DNA of 64,000 nt. Origin: Peribolospora baueri. Lineage: Eukaryota > Basidiomycota > Peribolosporomycetes > Peribolosporales > Peribolosporaceae. This document shows, in pieces, positions 1-8,942 of this stretch; position 1 is the stretch's first letter; each line of letters begins with the position of its first letter. Where the stretch lies: positions 1-64,000 of the forward strand of contig JAMDHS010000108.1 of the NCBI GenBank assembly GCA_029717555.1. Reading direction: 5' to 3'. Under the pieces are notes generated by a model. The model had not been told where the DNA came from, made no database searches, and saw only the letters and a program-made list of their open reading frames with translations. The translations under genes were made by a program, and so were the position numbers.

Positions 1-47
<47 letters not shown>
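1..47. repeat. poly-G homopolymer
   Basis: The window opens with 47 consecutive G residues and then ordinary mixed sequence. Nothing comparable occurs elsewhere in the 64 kb. It is most likely a contig-end or sequencing artefact; a real G tract or edge of a telomere-proximal repeat is less likely because no telomere-like unit follows. Confidence 0.9.
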
Positions 48-49
<2 letters not shown>

Positions 50-1522
50 CCCAACCGTAGTGGCAAGGGTGTCAAACAAAATGGGGGAGAGGGCATATGA
101 TATGTCTAAGTTCAAAGGTCAAGTCTCAGCTCAAAGAGGTCACGTCCAAGCTGGAAACCGTCCAACAACTTGCGTTTTTAACCCTCAATAGGTACTGGGA
201 GGTCCACCAGCCTTGATGGAATCCTGGGGTGGCACCAGTTGCTGTTGCAGAGGACGGTGAGTAGATGGCAATCATCAGGAAGTTTCATGGGAGCGGATGG
301 AAAACTGGGAGGAGTGAGATTTTTCAAAGGTGGTCTTCTTTCGAGGAAGTCGCAGGACCTCGCTCTATATATACAGATAAAGACCTAGGGGCGAGGGTCG
401 AGGGTCGAGGAGGGGCCTGGACTCCTGAGATAAGGAGACCTCCTGAGGTGAGGAGACATTCGAGGAATGACACCTAACAAACTCCTCTCCCGAGTAACGT
501 ATTGAGACCGTCACGTGCCGTGACATGCAGCGTTGGGCTCCTTGGTGGTGAGGCGCCGAGATGAAGCCGAAGACGCTTTCCGATACCCGAGCCGAACGAA
601 CGCTGCCGCCTTGGCCGTTTCTGTCAGCGACAAACCCCTTTCCGCCGACTCTGCCTTCAGAAACCTCACTCAACGCAAACACTTACGCCCACTGCTTAAC
701 CCTACAGAAGTTCGTAAGCGGAAGTAGACGGTGATCGACGACGCGCGTGCCTCAAGAGGTCTCGTCCCGGACAAACTCGAAAACGGGACGGGGGACGCTG
801 CGGAGGAAGAAAGGAAAGGACGGAATGAAGGGTCTGCGGAGGCTCGTCGCTCGCCGTTGCCGATGCGATTCAAGCGTGCACTCCATCCGTACATCGTCGG
901 GCCCCGCTAGTTTGAGCCAGGAAGAACTAAGGGAGGGGCGTGCGTAATCGAGAAAGAGAGGAGAGATAGGGACGAGTGGGCATTTGGAGATGATGATGGG
1001 GTAAAGAGAGCGAGAGCGAGTGTGGAGAGGGGCGTGAACGAATCCGGGCCCAGACACTACTGAAAGAACGTGAAACTATCGTGATCAGACCAGGAACGAC
1101 GAAGAAAGGGACGAAGAAAGAAAGGCGTCCGAACGGGTACGCCTGGCAGGGACGATGAAGGAAGAAGGGAGGGGCGATCAAGTTGAGGTCGTAGTCGGGG
1201 GTATTTAAATGCTATGCCAGTGAACCAAAAAAAGAGCAGAGTGATGAGACGGAGGAAATAACGACAAGGAAAACGGCGGGATGCGAAGAAAAAAATGAAG
1301 GAAGAGGAGTCGCCTGTCGGTGGTAAGAAAATGATGAAAGAGAAGGGCACGAACGCAAGAAGGGTGATGTGGCGTCCGTCCACATCGGACAGAAGGAGCA
1401 CGAAGAGGGTCCGAAGAGAAGTGGGGAGTGGAAGTAAACAGCCGAGCATCGACTGCACGTCGTCGTAGCTCTCGTATCCTAGACAGCGCAAGGCCTTCGG
1501 CCTTGAGTGCCTCGACCGTCGT
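48..1522. other. no gene recognised
   Basis: Short open frames occur on both strands, but none shows a fungal exon pattern, a domain or a consistent codon bias. There is a TATA-like stretch near 365-374 and short direct repeats of a GAGACCTCCTGAG-type unit near 427-455. The right part is the 3' flank of the minus-strand gene that ends at 1523. Confidence 0.5.
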
Positions 1523-4086
1523 TCAGGCCAAAGAGCGAAGGCCATTCATTGCTGCACAGACAAAGCGAGGTGCGTTAAAGGGCAACAGGAAAGGGGGGTG
1601 AAAGAGGGGGGGAAAGGGAACATGTAAGTAAGCTGGACTCATGATCGGAAAGGTCATCAAGCCACAAGTCGGACGACGACGACAATAAAGATAACGTACT
1701 TGCCAATCCCTCCCGAATCCTCGCGCTCCGCTCCTTCGCCTTGAGCAAGCCGATGCGCTCCTCATACCGCTTCGAAACGGCCTTGCGTCGGTCCCGAAGG
1801 CTCTCGAGTTCCTTTCTCAGTCTCTTCACCTCTGGATCCCCCAAAGCCGCCGCTTCGTTCGCAGCCCCATTGGCGGCATGTAGACGGTCTCCGTTCGTGG
1901 TTGTCATCCCGTTCATCGGTAAAATTGGACGGCCCTGCTCGTCCAATTCGACAGACTGCCTCTTCTGAGAGGACATGGAACGGGAATGAGCAGCAGCTGG
2001 ACCGGCCGCCGCGGAGGTGGGGGCGCCGGTGCCTAGCGCAGAGCCTTGACCGCCAGTGGAGGAAGCACGCGGGGAGGGCGGACCGCGGTAGGAAGATGGG
2101 GGAGGTGCAGTGAGCGTCGATCGCCCGTGTCCTGCGCCGGACCCCCGCCTTGGCGATATTTTGTCAAGAGAAGCGGCGTCGTGCAAACCAGTGTGACTTG
2201 AACTTCGCTTGCGCATCGACAGACGGCGTGCGAAACCTCCACCTCCTCCAGCACGATCGTTCACGCTGGCAGCAACACCGTCGCCGTCGCCGCCACCAGA
2301 AAGCGTATCGCCGTCGATGCTGCTTCTTCTCCTTGTCATCCACCCAAGCAGATCTGGACCACTTCGTCCAGACCCGCTGCGCCCTGATGCGGTCGCCGTA
2401 GTGGGCGAACATACGGCAGCATTCGCCAAAGACGCCACGTCCGCCTCAGATCCACCGACCAAGTCCGGATCAGCGGCAAGCAAGGCATCCAACTGATCCG
2501 GGTCCAACCTCGCCCGGCGGATCGCAGCGTTCTCCAAGCCGTCGAACGCCTCTACCAACTTTTTACCTTCAAGCTGTACCTCCTTGATCTCTGCGCGGAT
2601 GTCAGCGGCGGAGCGGGCGTCATCGGCTGCGGACGTAGGATCGGCGTAAGCGGGAGCATGAGAGCGAGCAGACGAGGCGGTGGCGGCCGAAGCGTTGGTG
2701 CGGATGCTCCTCATCGAGCGACCTGAGGAGGAGAAGTTGTGCACGCTACTGCTGGCCCCGGTCGTGGTGCCTATAACCTCTTGGACGGACGATCCGGCGA
2801 TGGAGCCGGATCGAGAACCAGCCCGTCCCCTCCGTCCGCCGCCCACTGAAGCACCGCCTATTCCGGCCGCAGAGCCTACGGAAGCCTTCCGACTCAGCAT
2901 AGATTTGGGTTTGGCACTCTCATTGGAGAACATACTTGCGCTAGACGTTTGCACGGGGCCAGCTCCCTTTGCCTTTGACTGGCCAGAGCTACCTCGTCCG
3001 TGCCGGGACGTGCCAGCGCCGCTGCCCCCCGAACCGCCGCTCACGACGCTTACAGCCTTGCCTCCGCCTGAACGCCGCCAAATGGCCGAAACCCCGGTGA
3101 CAGAAGAACGCCCCGACTTGATGCTCGGCGAACGGCAAGACGGCGCCGTCTGTTGTGGTGGCAGGGAGGTGGTCGCGACGTTGGATGCATCGGGTCCTTG
3201 AGGAGCGCGTTCACCGGGCAAGGAGGGATAAAGAACAAGCATGAGACGAAGAGCGGAAGCCTCGCGAGTCCCTGCGAACTCGACAGAGACGAACGAACGA
3301 AAGCTCACCCTTGGAGCTCGATCCCGGCAACGACCCGATGCTCGTCTCCTGAGGCATCTGTGTTTCTCCCTTGGCGAGCCTATCAAAGATGTTTTGCCTC
3401 AGCAGCCTGTACTCTTCATTGTCTAGGAGTCCGTCCCCATGAGCAATCGCCAGCTCGTTCAGACGCTCGGCGAGCGTCTTGGCAGTCGTTTTTTGAGCGG
3501 GAGGGGAGGGGACATTGTTGCTCGCGAATGAAACGGAGGCAGGAAGGGTCGGGTTGAGGGGCAAGGCAGTATTGCTGCCAAGACCCGCCGAGCGGACTGA
3601 GGAGGACAGCGGAGTGCTTTGTGTTCGACGAGACTGAGAATGAGACGGAGAGGTGGCAGGCCTGCCAGAGCCGAGAGCGGCGAAGGAAGGGGCAATCAGC
3701 GGCGGGCCGGCGTAGGTGTTGTACGGGTCGAAGCGGCTGGTACCACCATTCGTTGAAGGATATCCTGGGCCCTGTCCATATGTAGATGATCCGCCTGCTC
3801 CCGGCGAGAAGGGCGGCAGAGGTGGAGCGTCAGCGGCGGTGCCGTTCTGCGCCAGCTCGCGGCTCTTCTTGCCCCTTAGAGTCGTGAAGCGTCCCCCGCG
3901 CTTGCTCTTCGTGCTCGAAGAGGACGACGCAAGGGGTGGTGAGGCCGCGGCAGCTGCCGGGTCGTACACGTGCCCAAAAGAAGGCGAGTGGGTGGCAGAA
4001 GGATCAGAATATCGATCGTCGGAGCGCAAGTTGGGCGTGCTCGTTGAGGACGATTTTCCTAAGAAGCCAGAAAAAAGATTGCGCAT
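1523..4086 (-). CDS. conserved fungal protein of unknown function, C-terminal coiled coil
   Basis: I join three exons: 4086-3309, 3196-1700 and 1551-1523. Introns have GTGAGC...AAG and GTACGT...CAG ends, and the phases close to 767 residues. Residues 1-200 are Ser/Pro-rich and probably disordered. Residues 204-239 form a helical block with the core LAERLNELAIAHGDGLLDNE followed by EYRLLRQNIFDRLA; I believe this occurs in other basidiomycete proteins without an assigned function. The middle is very Ser/Gly/Arg-rich with many candidate phosphosites. Near the C-terminus a charged stretch around VKRLRKELESLRDRRKAVSK predicts a coiled coil. The last exon adds only nine codons. There is no signal peptide or membrane helix. 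A scaffold role is possible, but the function is unknown. It is divergent from the secreted-protein gene at 5086. Confidence 0.7.
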
Positions 4087-5085
4087 GGCTCTTCAGCGGA
4101 CAAGAAGAGGCATTCCCGGCGCGATAGTGAGGAATGAAGACGAGGAGGTGGAAGGCGATGGTCGAAGTTGGCTGTCGTCGTAGTGCTTGCGCCGTGTTGT
4201 TGGAGTCAAGGGCGTGCCCGCTAGACGCTCGCTCGAGTCGTCTAACTCTTCTGCCACCTGAGCGCCTACAAGTGAGCGCCACAGCGATGTCAACAAGACG
4301 GGAACGACGGAGCAACTCCCTCCGAAGGCGGTGGCAGCCGTCGTCACGCTCCTTCGGAGCTGGAGCTAGCGGCGAGCCGGGGCGTTGTGGCGCGAGAATC
4401 TGTTGCGAAGAGACAACTATGTGGCAGAGAGAGGCTCAGAGAGCGGTGGGAAAAGGTCACAAGGAGGGAAGGGAAGGGACGGAGAAGATGGAGATGGAGA
4501 TGGTGGGAGATTTCTCGTATCGTACGCCGTCATCGTTCCCCCCCCGTTCGTTGACCCGCCTGTCGCCGCAGCAGGCACGGACCGGACTCGTGCTCCAGCA
4601 CCGCCGGAAGGCGCTCGAAGAAGGGAGGGCCGGTTTGTGGTGGTACCACGGGCGGTTACCACCAATGGGTGGGTTATCGACAGCACGCTCAGAGATAGCT
4701 TGCACAGCTCGCTACTGTCCTTAGGTGGGAACGTGCTGTCAGACATTCCTAGCTTCCGGCTTTGTTCGAAAGCTGTTTGTCCACATCCGGCTTGACGCAC
4801 TCACACAAACGACCGCTTTCGTTAAGAATGGCGACCGAAGAGATTGACGTGAACCCCCCCTACCGTCCCCTCCTCTCTCGGTTTCTCTTTGCCGTCGTTT
4901 CTTTTCTTCATTCAGTAACGCACTCGGATGGTCGCGAACGGTTCTCAGTCCTTGATAGACACCCCAGAACTATGCTCGCCTCGGAGATAAAAATGGGCTG
5001 TCTGTCCAGCGGAATTCACGACTCGGGGCTTCCCATCTCCCCCGGTCCTCCCTCCCTCCTTCCCACCCACCCTCCCGTCTCAGTC
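4087..5085. promoter_or_regulatory. divergent intergenic region
   Basis: About 1 kb separates the start codons of the divergent genes at 4086 (-) and 5086 (+). Open frames here lack coding features. An AT-rich GATAAAAATGG element near 4985-4995, about 95 nt upstream of the plus-strand start, is a possible TATA-like element. CT-rich sequence directly precedes the start. Confidence 0.45.
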
Positions 5086-6327
5086 ATGATGAAGATATAC
5101 ATTCACTATCTCATTCCCGTCTCTCTCTTCCTTCTTGTTGCTTCCCCACGCGGCTCCTCGGCCGCCGGTGTCTTCTCCGGCGGCGGCAACGCGGTTGGGG
5201 GCGAAGGAGGGGGAGGCGGCGGCGGCGGCGGCGGAGGCGATGATGACCAGTCTGGGGGACTAGCAGGCAGGCATCCAAAAGATGGACCCGGATTTTCGAT
5301 TCTCCAGCCTCCTATGGGAGTCCGAGACACTCATTTGGACACGGACCTGGCGTCGCTCGCGGTAAAGCGGGATTTCCCCGTCGACCTCGAATTCCCCGCT
5401 CCGAGGGAACTGTCGTCTCTCAAAACCATGCTCCACTCGCTCCGCCGAGGGCTCCACGGCAGGCACAAGCACGACGACGACGGCTTTGAAGAAACCACAC
5501 GCTCTGGCTCTTTCCTCGTCCACCACTCGGGAAACGGCAACGACAAGGGCAACGACTCTCACAATGTCGAGGACCTGCAGGCCTCGTTTGGAGGCTCCGG
5601 TGGCGGGGGAGGGAAAGGAGGTGGGGAGGATTCTTTGGGAGACGAGTACGATGGTGACGACGAGAGGGACGGACGGATCGATCGGCACGGTGGCCACGAG
5701 CACGGACGGGGACGGGGACGAGGACGCCATCATAGGCTTTTCCGTCATCCGTACCGCCGTCCTCGAGTGCACTCGCACAGCGGTTTCCTGGACGACGGCT
5801 ACGGAGGCGATGCGGTCGACGGCGATGGCAAAATCTGGACGAAGAGGGACGATGGAAGCGGCGGTGTGGTCGCGAGGGAAAGCCTGCCGCAAAAGACGCC
5901 TCTCTTCGCTCCCGTTCGCCGTTCGCCGGTATCGGACCTGCTCCCCCTCCCTCCGCGCTTCGTGCCCCGCCTGCCTCACTTTCGCAGGCGCTCACACAGA
6001 CGTGTCCGACGTCCGCACCCACACGTTCACAAGCGTACCGTGGGAGGCGGCGACGGAACGGGCGCCGGCGGTTCAGGCGGCGGGGGAGGCCGAGGGGGGT
6101 ATGGCGGTCGCAATTCGAACGTGGGTGGGGAGAAGGGCGAGATTGGGAAGACGATCGACGGGTGGACATGGAAGCGGGGAGGGGAAGGGGGAGGGAAGAT
6201 GGAAAAGCGAGTCGGCGCGGGCGGAGGCGGCGGAGGAGGAGGCGGCGGGGGCTTTGGGGGCGGGAACACGAACGACGGCGGACTGAACAATATCGACGAC
6301 TGGACCAAGTACGGCGGCTTCTTCTGA
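5086..6327 (+). CDS. secreted Gly/His/Arg-rich protein with possible Kex2 sites
   Basis: This is a single-exon gene of 413 residues. The frame is open upstream to 4762. I chose the ATG at 5086 because it starts a good signal peptide: a short basic N-region, the hydrophobic core YLIPVSLFLLVA and a likely cleavage after GSSA. The mature part has poly-Gly stretches (residues 38-51 and near the C-terminus), a His/Arg/Gly block, and Lys-Arg dibasic sites. One dibasic site is at residues 94-95, with others in TKRDD and HKRTV. In fungi such sites are cut by Kex2-type proteases, so the product could be processed into peptides or be a wall-associated Gly-rich protein; both are inference. No catalytic domain is visible. 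The region is GC-rich enough to leave long antisense frames open, which I treat as shadows. Confidence 0.6.
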   Translation: MMKIYIHYLIPVSLFLLVASPRGSSAAGVFSGGGNAVGGEGGGGGGGGGGGDDDQSGGLAGRHPKDGPGFSILQPPMGVRDTHLDTDLASLAVKRDFPVDLEFPAPRELSSLKTMLHSLRRGLHGRHKHDDDGFEETTRSGSFLVHHSGNGNDKGNDSHNVEDLQASFGGSGGGGGKGGGEDSLGDEYDGDDERDGRIDRHGGHEHGRGRGRGRHHRLFRHPYRRPRVHSHSGFLDDGYGGDAVDGDGKIWTKRDDGSGGVVARESLPQKTPLFAPVRRSPVSDLLPLPPRFVPRLPHFRRRSHRRVRRPHPHVHKRTVGGGDGTGAGGSGGGGGRGGYGGRNSNVGGEKGEIGKTIDGWTWKRGGEGGGKMEKRVGAGGGGGGGGGGGFGGGNTNDGGLNNIDDWTKYGGFF

Positions 6328-6979
6328 GCCGAGCCGAAGCGAGCCGAGCCGACGTCGACGTACTTGGAGGAGCTTCGTTGACGCCCTGGCCACCTCTCCT
6401 CTCGCTCCAGCGTATCTGTACGTTAGTTCGACCGCATCCGGACGCGCTCTCATCTCCGCCTCGAGGCCCGCACCACTCGGTCGGTCGGTCATGCAGGCGT
6501 GCAGAAACGAGAAGGGAAGAGAGACGGAGGAAGGGGCCTTCCTCGCAGCGAGGCTTGAGAACGAGCCAGCGGCCGGAGCGGCACGAAGTGTCGGTGCGGG
6601 TCATAATCCTGTCCACTGATTTGCAACGCGTGTAAACGAAGAAAAAACAAAAATACGGGTACACCAGATGGCGGCGACGGCCGGCGAACAGAACAGAGGC
6701 GTCCAAGTGAACGTCAGGAGGGGAAGAGAAAGAAGAGGGTCACGGCTGGGGAAAGGGGAGCGTTTAAAGAATTGAGCAGACGTGGATCGTCGTCGCAGCA
6801 TTGAAAAATAGGCAAGACTGGGCTGAGCAAGCGAGGGAGGGAAGCGAGACAGCATTCATACCAGACGCAGTTTGAGCATCGAAGAGGTGAAGCGGCGGCC
6901 ATGCTCAGGATACGGGATCTTCCCGTCGGCGCACCTTGAGACTTTCGGTTGTACAACAATGCGCGCATGGCCGATTTCG
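6328..6979. other. intergenic, convergent 3' flanks
   Basis: This 650-nt gap lies between the 3' ends of the Gly-rich secreted gene (+) and PMP3 (-). I see no coding signal. It presumably holds both 3' UTRs. Confidence 0.5.
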
Positions 6980-7819
6980 TCAATATTTGAAGATGATGTC
7001 TGCGGTTGAGGAACGACGAGTGAGCGGAATGCGTTCGCCGCGACCGCCCTGAAAACTGGGACGAGGACATACAGAGGGCGTGAATGATTCCGGGGATGAA
7101 GCCGAGGATCGTGAGCACTGGGGATCGACCAATGGGAGATGAGATGAGGGAAACATCGGGCGTCTTCGTCAGCGCCCCAACCTGGCATGTCGCGGGGGTA
7201 GAAAGGGAGGAACTCGCAGATGTTGATCCAAAAGTCAGCGGCGCAGCCACGCTCGAGGAAGACGCCGAGCGGCGGAGCGATGCACGCGAAGCTGGGGAGA
7301 ACGGGGGCGCGAGAGGAGCGACGAGGTGAGCGACGGTGGTCTCAGGAGATGCGACCACGTCGACGGCGACACTCACAAGATCTTGATACTGATGTGTGCA
7401 CAAAGGTGGGTCGATGGAAAGACAAGTGGGGGGGGGAGCAAAGTGAGCGAGGTCATCCTCCTCCTTCACCATCTCCGCACGTTCTTTCATCCCACGCCTA
7501 ACGACGCGGCACGACGCGACCTAACCTGACCCGACCCCGACCCCGACCGGACGCCGACCGGACGTGGCCGGCTCGGGTCCGCACACGTTCCCCTCGGCCC
7601 GGCCGGTCGGGTTGGTCGGTCGGGTCGACGTCGCATCGCGTCGCTCTGCTTCGCGGCGATCGCCGCGCCGAGCTCGGCTGGAGGTCATCCCATCCCATCC
7701 CATCCCATCATCCCACCCCACCCCGTCCGTCCGTCCACGGCTCGCACGAGAGCGAAGGGACGAAGCGAGAGAGAGAACGCGCACGACTCGACTCACATGT
7801 CGGAGCAAGTGAACGGCAT
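6980..7819 (-). CDS. PMP3: Pmp3/UPF0057 plasma-membrane proteolipid
   Basis: Five exons, 7819-7797, 7388-7377, 7291-7218, 7117-7073 and 6999-6980, give a 57-residue protein, the usual length for the family. The sequence begins MPFTCSDI, contains PPLGVFLERGCAADFWIN and ILGFIPGIIHALYIIFKY, and has two hydrophobic segments, all typical of the Pmp3/Sna proteolipids. These small plasma-membrane proteins affect membrane potential and cation tolerance in yeast. Exon 2 is only 12 nt. Intron 3 (7217-7118) starts GCGAGT and ends CCCCAG, so it is a GC-AG intron; splicing here restores the family motif WINILLTILG and no nearby GT does so. Intron 1 (408 nt) is long for this genome. The gene is easy to miss because no single exon is longer than 74 nt. 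Confidence 0.93.
7118..7217 (-). other. non-canonical GC-AG intron of PMP3
   Basis: The intron begins GCGAGT directly after AACATCT and ends CCCCAG before TGCTCACG. Joining these ends creates the codon TTG and the family-typical order N-I-L-L-T-I-L-G. GC-AG introns are a known minor class of U2 introns. Confidence 0.8.
7389..7796 (-). other. long first intron of PMP3 with pentanucleotide repeats
   Basis: The intron is 408 nt long and begins GTGAGT. It contains a CATCC-type repeat near 7685-7720 and a CCCGA/CCGAC-rich stretch near 7530-7560. It sits 23 coding nucleotides after the start codon, a position where introns often influence expression; that role is inference. Confidence 0.7.
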
Positions 7820-8942
7820 CTCGAAGGTGTCCTGGGGTTCAAGGTCGCACGGACAAAAACACAGACAGAAAGACAGACGGTCGTGGAGTGCCGGTGCTGG
7901 TGGAAAGACGGTGGAGGGGAGAGAAGATGATCGTCCAAAAGGTGCTTGGTGCAGTTGAACGAACGTGGGCGTGTGGCGATGTTCAAGTCGAGAACGAGAG
8001 GTCGGGGGCCGTGTCGTGTCGAGTCGAGGAGATGAGAGAAAAGGAGAGGAAAGAAAAGGAAAGGAGAAAGAGAAGGAAAGAAGAAGGAAAAAGCTGCAAG
8101 TCCCAACCGAACCGAAGCCAACTGTTTCGCGTCGACCGTAGAATGTACGTAGCTAGCTTCGGCCAGCGGGCGAAAACGCACCATGACGCAACGCGTCCGC
8201 CCGGCCCGCAGCAGCAAGTGTGATGAGGGATGATGGATCGCACGCCAAGAGATTGATCGTCGTCACGTTGTGAGATGCGAGCCAGTCAGTTCGTCGTGGT
8301 CCGCTCGAAAATACCGCCGTCGGTACAAACGAGACGACGCTCGGGTCAAGCGAGCGAGGACACGGCGCAGACGGCCACCCGACCGAACGTATAAGGGAAG
8401 GAGACAGAAAGGCACGCACGGCGGAACGATGAGCGTGAATTCATCACCGGTTGCGACGCGGGCTATGCTATGCTGCCAAGGGCCAGCAGCGAAGGAGGCG
8501 TCAAAGTCGAACGAACGAACGGACGAACGAACGAACGAGCATGGATGGAAGGATGTGGAGGATGACGAAAATGGCTAAACTAGACTAGACCCCAAGTGCA
8601 CGAGAGGATGGAAGGAAAAAGGGCCGGGTGTGGAAGACTAAGTAAGATAAGAAGAAGATGAAAGGGGTAGGTAGGTAGGTAGGTAGGAGAAGCGCGGGCG
8701 AGACCAAGTCGGGACGAATTACGAGGAGTAGACCGAGGTACAGGTACAGAGAGGAGGCGAGAGCGAGCACACGGCGACGGCCTGGAACGATCAGACGAAG
8801 GAAGGAAAGGAAAAAAGACGAGTCGAAACTCCAGCGGGACAGAGGGACGCATAGACGTGACGGGACTGCGAGGCGGGAGAAAGGCAAAAGGAAGGGAGAA
8901 AGGAAGGAAACGGCGTTTCGTCCAAGATGCAAACGCTCGCGT
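7820..8942. promoter_or_regulatory. intergenic: PMP3 promoter side and 3' flank of the iron regulator
   Basis: No coding signal is visible in this 1.1 kb. There are short simple repeats: GAAC-type near 8510-8538 and GGTA-type near 8668-8688. The part next to 7820 should hold the PMP3 promoter, since PMP3 reads leftwards. Confidence 0.5.

Noticed and set aside
5420-6706. 428-codon minus-strand frame overlapping the secreted Gly-rich gene
   Set aside because: It is rich in Arg/Ser/Pro as expected for the complement of a GC-rich Gly/His gene, has no domain, and the plus strand has a signal peptide and matching start.
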